DNA from: Quercus robur
Taxonomy: Eukaryota; Streptophyta; Magnoliopsida; Fagales; Fagaceae
Reading direction: 5' to 3'
NCBI RefSeq assembly: GCF_932294415.1
Contig: NC_065545.1
Location: 41,330,327 to 41,394,326 of the forward strand
Length of the DNA: 64,000 nt
The stretch's first letter is position 1, and every line of letters begins with the position of its first letter. The notes beneath the pieces are model-generated. The model worked only from the letters and a program-made list of their open reading frames with translations. It was not told where the DNA came from and made no database searches. The position numbers and the translations under genes were made by a program. Positions 36,051 to 47,733 of the stretch are shown here, one piece after another.

Positions 36051-36140
36051 GTGCCACTTGGCAAAACTTCATGCTCTCCTGCATAAAGTCTCTGCTTTTA
36101 TATATCTACTAGCCACAAACCCGTGCGTTGCGCATGATAA
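36051..36140. mobile_element. Helitron-like 3' end joined to a new 5' end
   Basis: GTGCCACTTGGC, a hairpin ACTTCATGC/GCATAAAGT (one mismatch), an AT tail, and CTAG at 36109-36112. The same bases form TCTACTAGCC (36105-36114) and lead into ACCCGTGCGTTGCGCA, a 5'-end style. The two ends overlap by about eight bases. Confidence 0.55.
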
Positions 36141-36912
36141 TAATTTTTATGGTGGTTTTATTTTTATTTTTTTTACAATTTAAACTAATTTAATAAAGAA
36201 TAATGTATTTCAAAATTATATTTTTATTTATTATAGGAACAATTATAAATGTAATATAAGAACAATCATAAATCATAAATATAAATTTTGTCGTACCAAA
36301 ATGAAAACAATACAATTTTTCTTAGAAATTCAAAAGGCAAGTTAGTGAAAATATTCATTTTTTAATAAAATTTATTTATAATATTTTGTGAATCATTAAA
36401 AAGAATATAAAATTTGAAAATTATTCTTTTAGTTTTAAACCAACTTTCTCAAACCTTATTTTTTCTGCCTACAATCCAAAACACCAAAAAATATAACTAA
36501 GAAAATTAATAAACTTAACAATGGTTAATTGGACCAATTAGGAAAAACAATTTGTTGTTAATAATCTATTAAGGTTATTTTCTTTGCAGAAATTGTAATT
36601 TCATCCACCTAAAACATATTATCAAATAAACAATTATTAGCAAAATTTAAGAATTAAATTTCTATATATGCATTGTAATAAAATAATAATAACAAATAAA
36701 GTAAAATTGCAAAATAATAATAACAATTAAAGGAAAATTGCAAAAGCTAAAATTTGTAGAAAATTATTAATGGTAGAAGATTATTAAGTCAAGTCTATGA
36801 TGGAGTCATCATAGTCAAGTCTATGATTTAATGACCATGATGGAAAATTATTAATTCCATCATAGTCAAGTCTATGATGGAGTCAAGTCATGCCAAATTA
36901 ATAATTTTCTAC
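36141..36912. other. AT-rich DNA with a short repeat
   Basis: No gene. CATAGTCAAGTCTATGAT recurs about three times in 36785-36890, interleaved with ATTATTAATn strings. Confidence 0.5.
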
Positions 36913-38801
36913 AATTATTAATGGTACTCGTAAAGGCTTCTTTTCCAGTACTCGTGGGTTGCAACAAGGTGATCACATTTCACCATTGTTGTTTGTTTTG
37001 GTAATGGACGCATTTGGTAGATTGATGTTAAAAGCAAAGGAGGAAGGTTATATATGGTTTCCCAGTCTCTGCATCTGGTGGGGACTCTATGTCTATCTTC
37101 CATTTGTTGTTTGCAGATGATATACTGGTCTTTTGTGATGCAGATATAGATCAGATACACCATCTCAGATGCATTTTGTTGTGTTTTGAGGCTGTTTCCG
37201 GCCTTCATATTAATCTGGCTAAGTCTGAGATGGTACCTATTGGGATGGTTGCTAATATAGAGAGTATGGATGGTTTTATGGGTTGCAGTAATTCCTCTCT
37301 TCCTATGAAGTATCTGGGTCTAGATGCTTCTTACAAATCCTGTAGTATCTAGGATGGGATTGTTGAGAAAATGGAGAAGAAGTTAGTGGGTTAGAAGAAA
37401 TTATATCTTTCAAAGGGTGGTCATTTGACTTTGATAAAAAGTACACTATCTAATCTCCCTACATAATTTTTATCCCTTTTTCTAATACCAGCCAGTGTTG
37501 CTAAGAAGTTAGAGAAGATTCAGTGGGATTTTTTGTGGGGAGGTCTTCATGGCGAGCACAGATTCCACTTGGTTGGTTGGTTTATGGTGTGTAAGCCAAT
37601 ACAACAAGGGGGATTAGTCATCAGCCAACTGTTATGTTTCAATCGTGCTTTACTGGGTAAATAGTTATGGAGATATGGTTTGGAACCAGAGTCTCTTTGG
37701 AGGAAAGTCATTGATAGCAAATATGGTTATGATATTTGTCAGTGGACTCCAAAGAGGTGCAAGGGACTTATGGGGTGGGGCTTTGGAATTATATTAGAAA
37801 GGGATGGGATCAGTTTGCTTCACACATCTGATATGAGGTAGGGGATGGTTCCCAAGAATTGTTTTGGAAGAATCATTGGGATGGTAATAGTTCCTTTCAA
37901 GATAGACATCCGGAGCTGTTTAGATTTACTAGAGACAAAGATGCTCGAGTCTTTGACTGTATGGAATGGGTACATGGCAAGGCACATTGGAGACCTATTT
38001 TTATTCAAGATGTTCAAGATTGGGAGTTGGAGTCTATGACTCGGTTTTTAGATGATTTGTATGCTGCACAGGTTGGTTCATCTGGTGGTGATAAGCTGGT
38101 TTGGCTCCCTTCCACCAACAAAGGGTTTCAAATCAAGAGTTATTACACAGTGATCAATACTAGAGCAGCTCATACTCTTAATTTTCCTTGGAAGTGTGTC
38201 TGGAGAGGTATATCCCCACCTAGTACCCGTATTTGTCTGAGCGGCAAAACTGGGAAAATTTCTAATGGCAAATAACCTCTGTAAAAAGGGTATTGTAATC
38301 ACGGATTGGTGTTGCACGTGTAAATTATCTGGTGAAACATCAAGTAATCTGTTGTCCCATTGTTCAATTGCCTATGATTTGTGGGGTTTTTTTTTCTTCT
38401 GTGCCATCAGGATTGCTTGGGTCATGCCAAATTCAGTCAAGTCTATGGAGTCTTGAAGTGGAATGATGGGGTGTCGTAGGTATGGAACTCTATGGCGGGC
38501 AGGGCCAGCCTCTATTCTATGGTGCATTTAGAGAGAGAAATCTATGGATATTTGTGGAGAAGAAGCTGTCTATACCGAATCTTGTGTTTCTTTTCTTGAA
38601 AACTCTCTTTGAATGGTTGACACACTCTTTTACCATCTCAGCCTTTTTTCTTATGGAGTTTTTGGACTCATTGTACTTGTATCGCTAATCTTATAGGTTC
38701 CTTTTCTATCTTTTGTTTCTTTCTATTTATTAAATCTCTGAATACTTCCAATATACGCTTTTCCAAATTTAATAATTTACAATTTCTTATACAAAAAAAA
38801 G
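36913..38801 (+). pseudogene. LINE (L1-type) 3' half: RT centre to zinc-binding domain
   Basis: Plus-strand fragments read [10 protein letters not shown]...[13 protein letters not shown], then [11 protein letters not shown] (catalytic Asp pair kept), SGLHINLAKSEM, SLPMKYLGL, LYLSKGGHLTLIKSTLSNLP, FLWGG, and, after several frameshifts and stops, a zinc-binding RT domain (38060-38450). It ends near a short A-run at about 38794-38801. Clade-level motifs match the LINE piece at 17940-19670, and it starts about 30 residues after that piece stops, in the same orientation. The two look like one LINE split by later insertions. Confidence 0.85.
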
Positions 38802-38826
38802 AAAACCTCCTTTTTCATCTTGATAA

Positions 38827-38867
38827 GCTATTTGATTTTAGTTGTGCAAGAACTAAAATCAAATAGC
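38827..38867. repeat. Perfect 17-bp inverted repeat, 7-base loop
   Basis: GCTATTTGATTTTAGTT (38827-38843) and its exact reverse complement (38851-38867) are separated by GTGCAAG. It lies 26 bp after the LINE end. No MITE-like interior and no RNA family was recognised. Confidence 0.8.
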
Positions 38868-39402
38868 CTTGTGCATAGATGGAGGTGTGGAGTGTATTTC
38901 TTGTGAGTTACAAAAGTAATGCAGCAGTTCAAAAGGGATCAAAATCAGAAAAGCTTCACTTCTTTGTGATATTTGTTCATTCTTTCTGCAGATTTTGAAT
39001 CATTAGGCTTGCTGCATCATCTGTGTCAGTTTGACCTCATGAGCATTTTGTCAGTCATCAGAGTGCAATTGGCTACTTTCACTGCTCATTTTGCAAGGAT
39101 GCGCCGAAGACTTTTCTTTCTTCACATGAATGGATTTCAACACGATTGAGTTATTTATTCATGCTTTCCGATTTCCTAATCTGTAATCTCCTCCAGCATT
39201 TGAATTGTTACTCAAAATTACGTGTAAATGAAATCTGTATAAATTGAAAATGCTCTCATGATTCTTGTTTATTCCATTATCATAATTTTGGACTTGATCA
39301 ATTGTAATATATACAAAGGCCAAATCATTCTAAACAACATTATATATAAATATAAATACACACATAAAATCACATATTATTTTTGCTAGACTAACAGCCC
39401 AA
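38868..39402. other. Intergenic; exon-like fragment of unknown origin
   Basis: CTTTCTGCAG near 38990 looks like a splice acceptor and is followed on the plus strand by about 50 open codons to a stop near 39148, then by an AT-rich stretch resembling a 3' UTR. No family was recognised and no upstream exon is visible. It may be the last exon of a gene displaced by the LINE, or chance. The 3' UTR of the minus-strand RING gene should also lie in the right part. Confidence 0.25.
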
Positions 39403-39834
39403 TTAGACAACATTGTCAACTTGAAGCTCTATGTGGAGTCTACAAACAGGACAAGAAGCATGGTTCCGAGTCAACCATGTCTCAATACATGCAGGATGGA
39501 AAGCATGAAGACATGTAGGAAGCTCAACAAGGCTCTCACCCTCAACAAACTCCTCAAGGCAGACAGGGCAGTCCGTGGCGGCTTCATCGGCATGGAATTC
39601 TCTTTGTGGTAGTTCCGGCATAGGAGCATGCGGCTGATGATCATGAGGAAGCTCCGCATTGTGTTCTTCCGGTTCTGGTTGGTTCTTCATCTTCCACCAA
39701 AGAAAGGACATAATCAAGGTAAAGATGAGACCAACGGCTAGTGTTCCTCCTATCCCGATAATCGCAAGGGGCTCTAAGAGAGGCCCTTGCTTCACATGGC
39801 AATTCAAGCTACTAGCCGTTGCATTGCCAGCCAT
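39403..39834 (-). CDS. ATL-type RING-H2 finger protein, 143 residues
   Basis: Single-exon minus-strand gene. An N-terminal segment with one transmembrane helix (about residues 21-47) is followed by an acidic/His-rich linker and a C-terminal RING-H2 finger: C89-x2-C92, C108-x-H110-x2-H113-x2-C116, C128-x2-C131. All eight metal ligands and the conserved Trp before LTRNH (W120) are present. This is the order of the ATL family of membrane-anchored E3 ubiquitin ligases, which bind an E2 through the RING and ubiquitinate targets near membranes. Its length is short for the family (usually 150-400 residues) because almost nothing follows the RING. Many ATLs act in defence or stress signalling; the role here is not known. 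The 5' leader is GA/CT-rich. Confidence 0.93.
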   Translation of the reverse strand: MAGNATASSLNCHVKQGPLLEPLAIIGIGGTLAVGLIFTLIMSFLWWKMKNQPEPEEHNAELPHDHQPHAPMPELPQREFHADEAATDCPVCLEEFVEGESLVELPTCLHAFHPACIETWLTRNHASCPVCRLHIELQVDNVV

Positions 39835-42115
39835 TGTGGGAATTTTTCTTTCTTTCTTTTTTTTCTTGCTCTCTCTCTCTCGGAATACAAACTCTCATAC
39901 GAAAAACATAGACTCTACAGTGTTTGGTTGGGTGAAAACAAAGAAAAATAAATAATAAAGTTAATGTGTTTTTCTCCGAACCTATCAAAAAGTTTTCTCT
40001 CTAAAATAGATAGAAAATTAAGAGGGAAAAGTTCATGAAACGAGCTTCCAAAAATACTCCCATCTTGAAATTTAGCTCCAAATCTCTAATATGTTGGGTT
40101 TTTTTTTCTTTTTTTTCTTTTTTTTTGTTTGTATCTAACGATTCTAACCTGTTGACTTTTCTTTTCTTTTTTTTCCTTTGATTTTTTATTTCTGTTACTA
40201 ACTAACGTGTTGGTTTTTTTTTTTTTTTTTTTTCCTTTGATTTTGTCTAGACAATTGGGCTTCTTTTCTTTGATTTTTTCTGGACGTGCAGCTTTCTTCT
40301 TCTTCTTCTTTTTTATTTTTTTGGTGCTCATATGTTTATTTTCTCATTAATTTTGGTTGGTTTTTGTTTTTGTTTTTGTTTTTTTTTTTAAGAAAACAAT
40401 TTTGAGTTAATTTCTTATGCTATTTCTTTTTTACTTTAATGAAGTGTCCATCTATTCACAATTTTTTTAAAGTACAATATGTTACTTTTTGTTTTATTTA
40501 ATAAGGATATGATGATAAATTTATACAAACTTTATTCTCAACCAAACAAAAAAGTTTTTCATCCCTCTACTTTTCCACCATTCCAACCAATACAAATGAG
40601 GTAAACTAAAATTTTTTTTATCCTCCTACTTTTCCATCCTCTCTCCATTTTTTATCCTTTCATTTTTCCATCATTCCAACCAAACGAACCCTAAGAGTTA
40701 AGACAGACAGAAATACTCTGGCGTGTGTTGGTGAGTTAGTGGGTTAGAGGAAGAAAACAAAATTAAGAGAGTTTAATTGTCTAGTTCTCTTTGGGAGAAA
40801 GTATACGATATGTTTCAGGAACTCCAGCATCTGGTGTTTCTATGCCCAACAAGAAATTGACATCTATTCCAGATGAGACATCAAATTAAAAAGACGAAAT
40901 TGACATATGGTGTTTAGTATGATGTAGTTTTATAAGTAGAGAAATAAAGCCCTCTCTTTGTTTATTAGTTGATTTAATGTATTTGGTGGTTGTGCTTGAT
41001 TTTCAAGTATTATTTATTAGTTAGATTTTTTCAGGTATCACATTAGGCTCAGCCAAAATCATTTCAAAGTTCACTTTTTTAATGTACAAAACAATCCCCT
41101 TTTTTAAAAAAACTGAAAAATAATATGTTATTTAAATTCAAATTTACACATTTATTTTCATTCTACAAATTCTCAAAAATCAATAGGATAAAGATTTACT
41201 TGTTGGTTTTCCTTGACACAGTTATAAGCGGTGTATATTGATAAACATGACAAATGTTGTTTGTTGTTTGGGAACTTAAATCAATTCTTTGTTTTCTTTT
41301 TCTTATGGATTAAATCACAGTACTGTGTATGAAACTTAAAAGTACTGTGATATATTCTAATTGCAATCTTTAGAATGAACTTTTGCGATCACTGATATAT
41401 TGGACACTCAGGATAGCTACAATGTGATCAGCTATGTTGCTATAGTGACAAACCTTATAATAATTTCTACAACATAGATTTTGAGAAATTGGTGATTGGT
41501 GATGTTAAGACCTTATCAGTTAGACATATAAAGGGAATAAAAGGGAACAATGGTGGTGACAGTGTGAAGAGTAATATTGGTAGTATGAGAATGTTTATTT
41601 GTTGAATTTGCTTAATGATACCTTTCAAATGAAGTTTGAACTTGGGGTTTGGATGCATAAAAATTCCAAGTTCAAAGTTTCTCACGAATTTTGAAATATA
41701 GTGTTACCCAAAAAAGGGATATTGGTAGGTTAAAATTTTAATTATCAACTCCAAAGTAAAATCTCACTTCAAAATATGGAATTAAAAGTTTCAGATGCAG
41801 ACCAATTATTCTAAGTCTTGTTGACAAACCGAGGAGGTTACACAAACTATAGTATATCATGAGTTCAACGTGAACTTCAAGTTGAAGCTAGCTAAATCAA
41901 ATATGTTTATGGTGAAGCACTTAATGGCTATGGCTAAGTAACCTTTCATGGAAACAAACTTCTAATCTGCATATATGATCCATTGATCCCCTATCAGGCT
42001 CTCCTTGCATACACACGATAGCCTTTGCAAGAGAAATATGGCTGTGTTAGTTGATTTTTGTGGTATGTTTTTTATTATACTAGAAGCATATATACTCATT
42101 TTGGTTTGTATTTGA
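39835..42115. other. Intergenic, T-rich and AT-rich, no gene seen
   Basis: Starts with the promoter side of the RING gene (a CTCTCTCTCTCTC run at about 39868-39880). The stretch 40095-40400 is T-rich low complexity whose reverse strand gives lysine-rich artefact frames. 40560-40690 has two diverged copies of a CTACTTTTCCATC-containing motif. No coding or RNA gene was recognised. Confidence 0.55.
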
Positions 42116-42660
42116 GAAGTACACTCCCCCCCCCCCCCCCCCGCATCCTTCTCTAATTATCTTAGAATTGATTTCAAATACAGATTACAGAGCATTTTCT
42201 GATTACTTATCTCCCATAGTTTCTTTTACTGTGCAATGCTTTTGAGTGTTCTCTTTTTTTTTAGGGCTCTGCTAAAAAATTCTGAAGTATGGTAAAAGTC
42301 TCTTTTGAATAGTTTTTTGGACAATATACTACACAGCTAATGGATAGCATTTTGGACATTATTGCACAGTAGAGGACATCTTAGATAGTATTTTTGACTT
42401 GATAATTATTTAGATAATATAACTGAAAATTTGGACAAGTGATTGCATAGCCAATGTTGTGGTGCTTGCTTTCAAAAGTATAAATATAAGAAAACCAATT
42501 TTGAAATTTTATTTATGTTTAATAATATGAATCTTAATTAATTGGTACAACAAGAAAAACTGTATAATTAGGATTTGATTTTGAAAACCAATAATATATA
42601 TTATATTATTTACTCCAAAACGAAGACAAAAAGGGGGCAATAAATGTATCTCTATATAGC
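42116..42660. repeat. Duplicated block adjoining the glycosyltransferase 3' end
   Basis: Matches 3338-3680 plus 7086-7454 in order and orientation, without the hAT element. It holds the uninterrupted target site (GTATGGTA, 42287-42294). It includes the 3' flank and probable 3' UTR of the glycosyltransferase gene, so this is likely the original copy. Confidence 0.85.
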
Positions 42661-44118
42661 CTAAGGATAGGTACAAAATGATTCGTTTTTGATACAAAGG
42701 AATAACCTCTCATATGCCAATGCCATCTTTCGTGCAGTAAACATGGAAGTTGCATATTCACGACATGCCTGTCCTCTCTGTGCTAATCTCTCTGATCCTT
42801 CCTCCACCACTGCTTCAAGTGCCTCTAACAATGACTCTACATTTGGGGCAAACATGTAACCAAATTCATCATCCACAACAATTGTACCTTTGATGCTAGG
42901 AAACCTTGATGCCATTACAGGCTTTCCACTCATCATGGCCTCCATAAGAGTTAGATCAAGCCCTTGAGGCCTAAGTGTCGGATTTACAAATATATCAATG
43001 GCATTATAGAAAGCCTTCAATTGTGATGGACTCATAGAGCCCAAAACCAGAACTTGAGGCCCCAAATCTTTGTACCTTTGCTCCCATGGTCCTGACCCAG
43101 CAACAATCAAATACACATCAGGGTGCTTTGAAATCAGTTTGGTGAATGCTTCATAGAGTAGTGGATGACCTTTGTCTTTTACCAATCTTCCAGCCACACC
43201 AAGTACTAAACTTGCATTACCAGGGACACCAATTCTAGACTTGAACTCAAGGCCTAAGCTCAAATCTTTTCCAAACTCATCCTCATCAACACCATTGAGA
43301 ATCACATGGACTCTCTTATTAGGAATTTGATACACATCCCTAAGCATTTCCCCACAACTATCACTTATAGCAACATGATGTGCGTAGCTCTTGAAGAACC
43401 TTATTTCATTTAATACCTTTGGGACTACCCCTTGTAAAGTATTGTTGAAAGCTGGAGATATGGGCTCGTTTGGTCTTCGAGCCAAATCTTGGAAAATATC
43501 AGATTGTAAGCTCTCAAGTGCTATGCCATGCCATGACACAGCAAGGTTTGGAAGTTGTCTTGCAATATAGTGAGGAAGTGCTACACTTTCCGAGTGAACC
43601 ACATCAAAGGGTTCACGTTTGTTCTCCTCCATAAATTGCTCCCAAGCTTTGTTATATCGCCAACGCCCTGGTTCGCCTTCATGGCAATGGATATATGGTG
43701 AAGATGTTGTACTAATCATTCCAAGTTGACTAGGAGAGGTGAAGACATGAACTTGATGGCCGCGGCGTGCTAGAGCGGTGTGTAGAGTATGTGCGTGGCG
43801 TTCCATGCCTCCCGGTGTTGTACCAATAGGCCATTTTCGTGAGAATACAGCAATCTTGAGAGCAATAGGTGGGGGTTGGTCAGGGTATTGGAGGAAGAGA
43901 AGACGGTTCCAAGCAAATTGGGCTGCTCGAAGATCACCCGACCAAGGCTTGACATGGTTGGCAAAGGTTGTGCATATGGATGTGGTAGGTGTGTGGAGGA
44001 GAAAAAGGGCTGGGATGGTGAAGAGAACTATGAAGAAAAGGATGGTACATAGATTGGATTGGGAAAAGGAAATGGATTTCTTGGGTTTGTTGTTGCTATT
44101 GTTAATGTTGAGAGCCAT
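42661..44118 (-). CDS. GT4-family glycosyltransferase, membrane-anchored, 485 residues
   Basis: Intronless minus-strand gene. A short basic N-terminus and one hydrophobic anchor (about residues 23-42) suggest a type II membrane protein, probably of the Golgi/ER. The N-terminal Rossmann half holds WPIGTTPGGMERHAHTL (GG at 103-104) and HGIALESLQ; the C-terminal half holds GVAGRLVKDKG (R311 and K316, expected to bind the sugar-nucleotide phosphates) and RPQGLDLTLMEAMMSGKPV. In the usual E-x7-E motif the first position is Q385 and the second is E393; whether that substitution is normal for this subfamily should be checked. The donor and acceptor are unknown. The start ATG gives the anchor directly. 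Its last codons and 3' flank were duplicated to 3.3-7.6 kb. Confidence 0.92.
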   Translation of the reverse strand: MALNINNSNNKPKKSISFSQSNLCTILFFIVLFTIPALFLLHTPTTSICTTFANHVKPWSGDLRAAQFAWNRLLFLQYPDQPPPIALKIAVFSRKWPIGTTPGGMERHAHTLHTALARRGHQVHVFTSPSQLGMISTTSSPYIHCHEGEPGRWRYNKAWEQFMEENKREPFDVVHSESVALPHYIARQLPNLAVSWHGIALESLQSDIFQDLARRPNEPISPAFNNTLQGVVPKVLNEIRFFKSYAHHVAISDSCGEMLRDVYQIPNKRVHVILNGVDEDEFGKDLSLGLEFKSRIGVPGNASLVLGVAGRLVKDKGHPLLYEAFTKLISKHPDVYLIVAGSGPWEQRYKDLGPQVLVLGSMSPSQLKAFYNAIDIFVNPTLRPQGLDLTLMEAMMSGKPVMASRFPSIKGTIVVDDEFGYMFAPNVESLLEALEAVVEEGSERLAQRGQACREYATSMFTARKMALAYERLFLCIKNESFCTYP

Positions 44119-46995
44119 TTTGGGATGGTTTCTCTAATCGATAGGGAATGAAAATGTGGATGTTTGTGTGGTGGCTTTTCACTTTGAAAATTTGGTATGG
44201 TAGTACTATTACTATACTAAATTTCATTGCTGAAAAGTTAAGAAAAGTTTTGGCAGGTTTTTTGGGGAGTTAGGCACGCACTCAAGCAAGTGCGCTTGGG
44301 TTTTGATTACTTTAATAAGAATTTTCTACTTTTCTTCTTCAAAGTGCATTTCTCACGCTTCTTTGAAGAAAAAGTGGGATTCATGTGCCAAATAGTTTGC
44401 GACTTTTATGTATTTATGATGGGTGATATTATATGATAGTATATGAGCTTTTCATGTGGTCACATGAACCACCGTGAGAGACTCTAAATACATTCCACTT
44501 TCGTTTTTCAGCTCATGAATTATGCCAAATGCACATGACAAAGAGAGAATTTAAAGTACTCAAATTTCAACTTTTGAGCGTGACTGATTTGATGTGTTTT
44601 TGAATAAGGTTATTTTTATTGACTAAATTTGTTTAAAATTACAATTGTATATAAAATAAGAGTATAAAGTTGTATATAAAGTATAAACTGGACATGATAT
44701 TACCTGGAATTTTAGGCTAAAATATACAGAGACTCACGGACTTCTAAAATCTATCTGATTCTTTTCATAATACCTCTAATTTTTTTTTTTTTTATGCACT
44801 CAAAAAAAAATCTTATTTTTTAAACATACTACAAGAGCTGTCTCATACAAAAAATTGTAATTATCTCATACGTACAGTATGGCACTTTAAATTTACTGAA
44901 TGGATTACCAAAAACAAAAAACAAAAAAACAAAAAATCTACAGAATGATGTTCGTATATTAGATAGTATTATAATAACGACTGAAAGCCTAGCTAATACA
45001 TTATAAAGCTTCATCCTTTCTACCAAAAAAAAAAAAAAAACAATTATATAGCTTCCATTTCCAAATGGAATATACAGCATTAACATATACTTTTAGGGCA
45101 TACTTTAGTAAACTTTTTTAGAAAACTTTTTTATAGAAAAATAAAAAAGTGACTAACTTTTTTTACAACTTTTTCAATTCTCTATAAAAAATTTCTAAAA
45201 TGAATGATTAATATATCCTTTTCTAAAAATAATTATCACTTTAAATTATATTTAGGGCTAGTTTCATTCAACTTTTATGTTTTAGGCTTTTTGAAAATGT
45301 GGCATTTTTGGAATTGTAAATATGAAGTGTCAATGCAAAAACGCAAACAAATATGCTTCATAGCCCAAAATGCACAATGTTAAATCTTACTAAACATAAA
45401 AATTTTCCTTTTACAAAATGGTATATTAAAATAAAATAAAATAAAAAATTACGAGATACCAAGTGTTTGTTTGGAAGCAGTTTATTTAAGTTTTTTTTTG
45501 TTGAAAAATTTTTACTAGAAATGACTAAAGTATACTTGTATTATGAAAAAATTTTAAAAATGAGAAAAAAAAAATTGAAATTTTAAAAGGTCGTATGAGC
45601 TGACCAAATAGAGAAAGAATGAGCAATTGATTTGGTAGAGATCCGAATGGGGTAAAAGTCAACCAATTTAGGCGAAGACGCGTCTGCACGTCGTTCTTGA
45701 CTCGGAAAAACCGCCTCATGAGGTGCGTTGTTATTTTCTCTAATATGATAGTCAACCAAGAAATTAGGCACTTGGCATTTGGCAAGTGCTATTTGCTTCG
45801 TCTCAAAGCCACTCATCAACTTCTTCTCTTTAATTGTCCGCACAGATACGTATAACTTTGAGTGACTTTTATGCAGCTATAGCTAGGTGCCTATGCAAAA
45901 AGCCTATAATATCTTCCTATCACATGGAGGGCCTTATATTGGAAGATATGGATCATGGTTTATTTTAATTCAACACCATTTTGCGGCCAAACAATCTGTT
46001 CTAATATATTGTATAGGAATGCTACTTGTCACAAAAAAATAAAATAAAATAAAATAAAAAAAATGCTACTTGTATAATTTTTTAGAACAAAGTTTGGCTC
46101 CATTTAAAGCTTTGGGCTCTAATGGTCAATAGGAATATGATATTTATTTTTGTCGTGTGGAACATTTAGTCTAATTATCTAAGTGAGTCACGTACATTGT
46201 ATATAATGGGACACATGTTATTTTTATATTGGTAATTAGAGCTTTGGGCTTATTTTTTAAAAGTGTAGAACTTAGGTTAAAATTTTTTGACACGATATAT
46301 TAAGCTTCTCAATTAAATTCAAATACAAAATTGCGTTAAATTTATTTGTTATTAGAAAATTATAACATTAATTGTACTTGATTTATTAATCAATGCAACC
46401 ATGTGTTTAACTTTGATTGAAAAATCTAATGTATTGCACCTTAAAAATTGTACTTAAGTTTTGCTTTTTTTTTTTTTTAAATAGTAATTACTGTGTTAAC
46501 AAGTTGTTATTGATTTTTATATGGATCTACCACTAATTTTACTTTAGACTTATTGTATGTATTATTAAAATTTTGACATTTCAACAAATTGTAAAAAATG
46601 TTGTGATTCTAGACGTATTATATAATATATCTTATACTTTGCTTCCAACAATCATATGGCATCTTTTTTTTTTTTTCCTAAAAATAGATTTTAAAGGTTA
46701 TTTGAAAAAAGCAATCCAAGAATTTGGGACAAAAAGCTATTAATGGTAGCTTGAGTTCGGTTAAAATCATATATAATGTATTTACGCTATCATCATTTTC
46801 AAATAAAGTATTTTCTATAGTGGTACTACATATAACAAATACAAAATAGAGAAATGCCCAAATACATGGTTAAACTCCCTATCAAAGGTGGCTCAACTTT
46901 TAGGCCATTTAGGCAATGACCTAAGGCCCTCAAATGGAAGAAGGTCCCCTAAAATATATTATATTATTTTCCTTATAATATTGCACAATAATAAT
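44119..46995. other. Intergenic, AT-rich, no gene seen
   Basis: Includes the upstream region of the glycosyltransferase gene. Two stretches (about 45095-45190 and 45468-45545) resemble decayed MITE ends with TTTTTnTTGAAAAATTTTT strings. A frame at 45583-45843 has no recognisable motif. The right end is a (AAT)-rich stretch into which the gypsy element inserted. Confidence 0.5.
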
Positions 46996-47713
46996 TGTAA
47001 GGACACGGTTTTCGTTAACCCGGTCCTGGACGATCAGGCCCTGGCCCAAGAAGTCCCACACAATGAAGTTTGTAGAGTATGGGCTGAAGAACTCGGTTCC
47101 AGTTGGCTCAGACGGTTCGTTGCATGTCCTTAGTGGATGTGGAGACGTAAATCAAGAAAATGGATGTGAAAGTGGAAGTTTTATTCATGGACATGCTTTC
47201 ATACAATGACTTCTTGCCTTTCTCTCTCCTCTCCTCCCCTTTTTTCTCCGTCCCCCTTTCTGGGGGACTCTTACATATGATATAGGCCCTCTTTTATCAT
47301 CTGGGCCCTACACTTGTCGATCATCCAAACCCCTACGTGAGCATCTGTCCCATCAGACGCCCTTACCAGTTCTTTGTGAGTTGCAGTGACCAAGGTAACA
47401 CTGTTCAGGGGTCTTCTCTTCATTAATGCGGCCAGGAGAGTAGTTGTGATGCATTTAATGTGGTGGTGACAGCCTTTGCTGGGATATTTTGAGCCTTCTT
47501 TCTTTTTACGTGTTTGGAGTGAGGGCTACAGTAACTGGGATGCATCATTGATCTGGGCTTTGGAATGTCCGAGGAGGAGTTACTCCTCGGACGTGTTTTC
47601 TTCGCCCCAGTTGGCTTGGGCAGGGATTATGGGTCGCGACGTCTCCTCGGACAGAATCGTCCTCGGACGAGCCCAAGGCCCAGCCAACTTGTTATTCTGG
47701 GCCGGTCCCCACA
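46996..47713 (-). repeat. 3' LTR (on the element's strand)
   Basis: 718 bp. Contains several TCCGAGGA/TCCTCGGA motifs, two of which form a perfect 10-bp inverted repeat at 47567-47592. Confidence 0.9.
47567..47592. repeat. Hairpin in the LTR, 10-bp arms
   Basis: GTCCGAGGAG (47567-47576) and CTCCTCGGAC (47583-47592) are exact reverse complements around a 6-base loop. The same arrangement occurs in the other LTR near 55059-55084. Confidence 0.85.
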
Positions 47714-47733
47714 ATAGCCTCTCAAAACTCCGG
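47714..47733 (-). promoter_or_regulatory. Polypurine tract
   Basis: On the minus strand it reads GTTTTGAGAGGCTAT directly before the LTR, closely matching the tract at 28291-28308 of the smaller element. Confidence 0.7.

Noticed and set aside
40086-40331. Lysine-rich ORF on the minus strand
   Set aside because: Translation of T-rich low-complexity DNA; no domain and no conserved start context.
45525-45843. Two overlapping minus-strand ORFs
   Set aside because: No recognisable motif, AT-rich ends, overlapping frames; likely chance.
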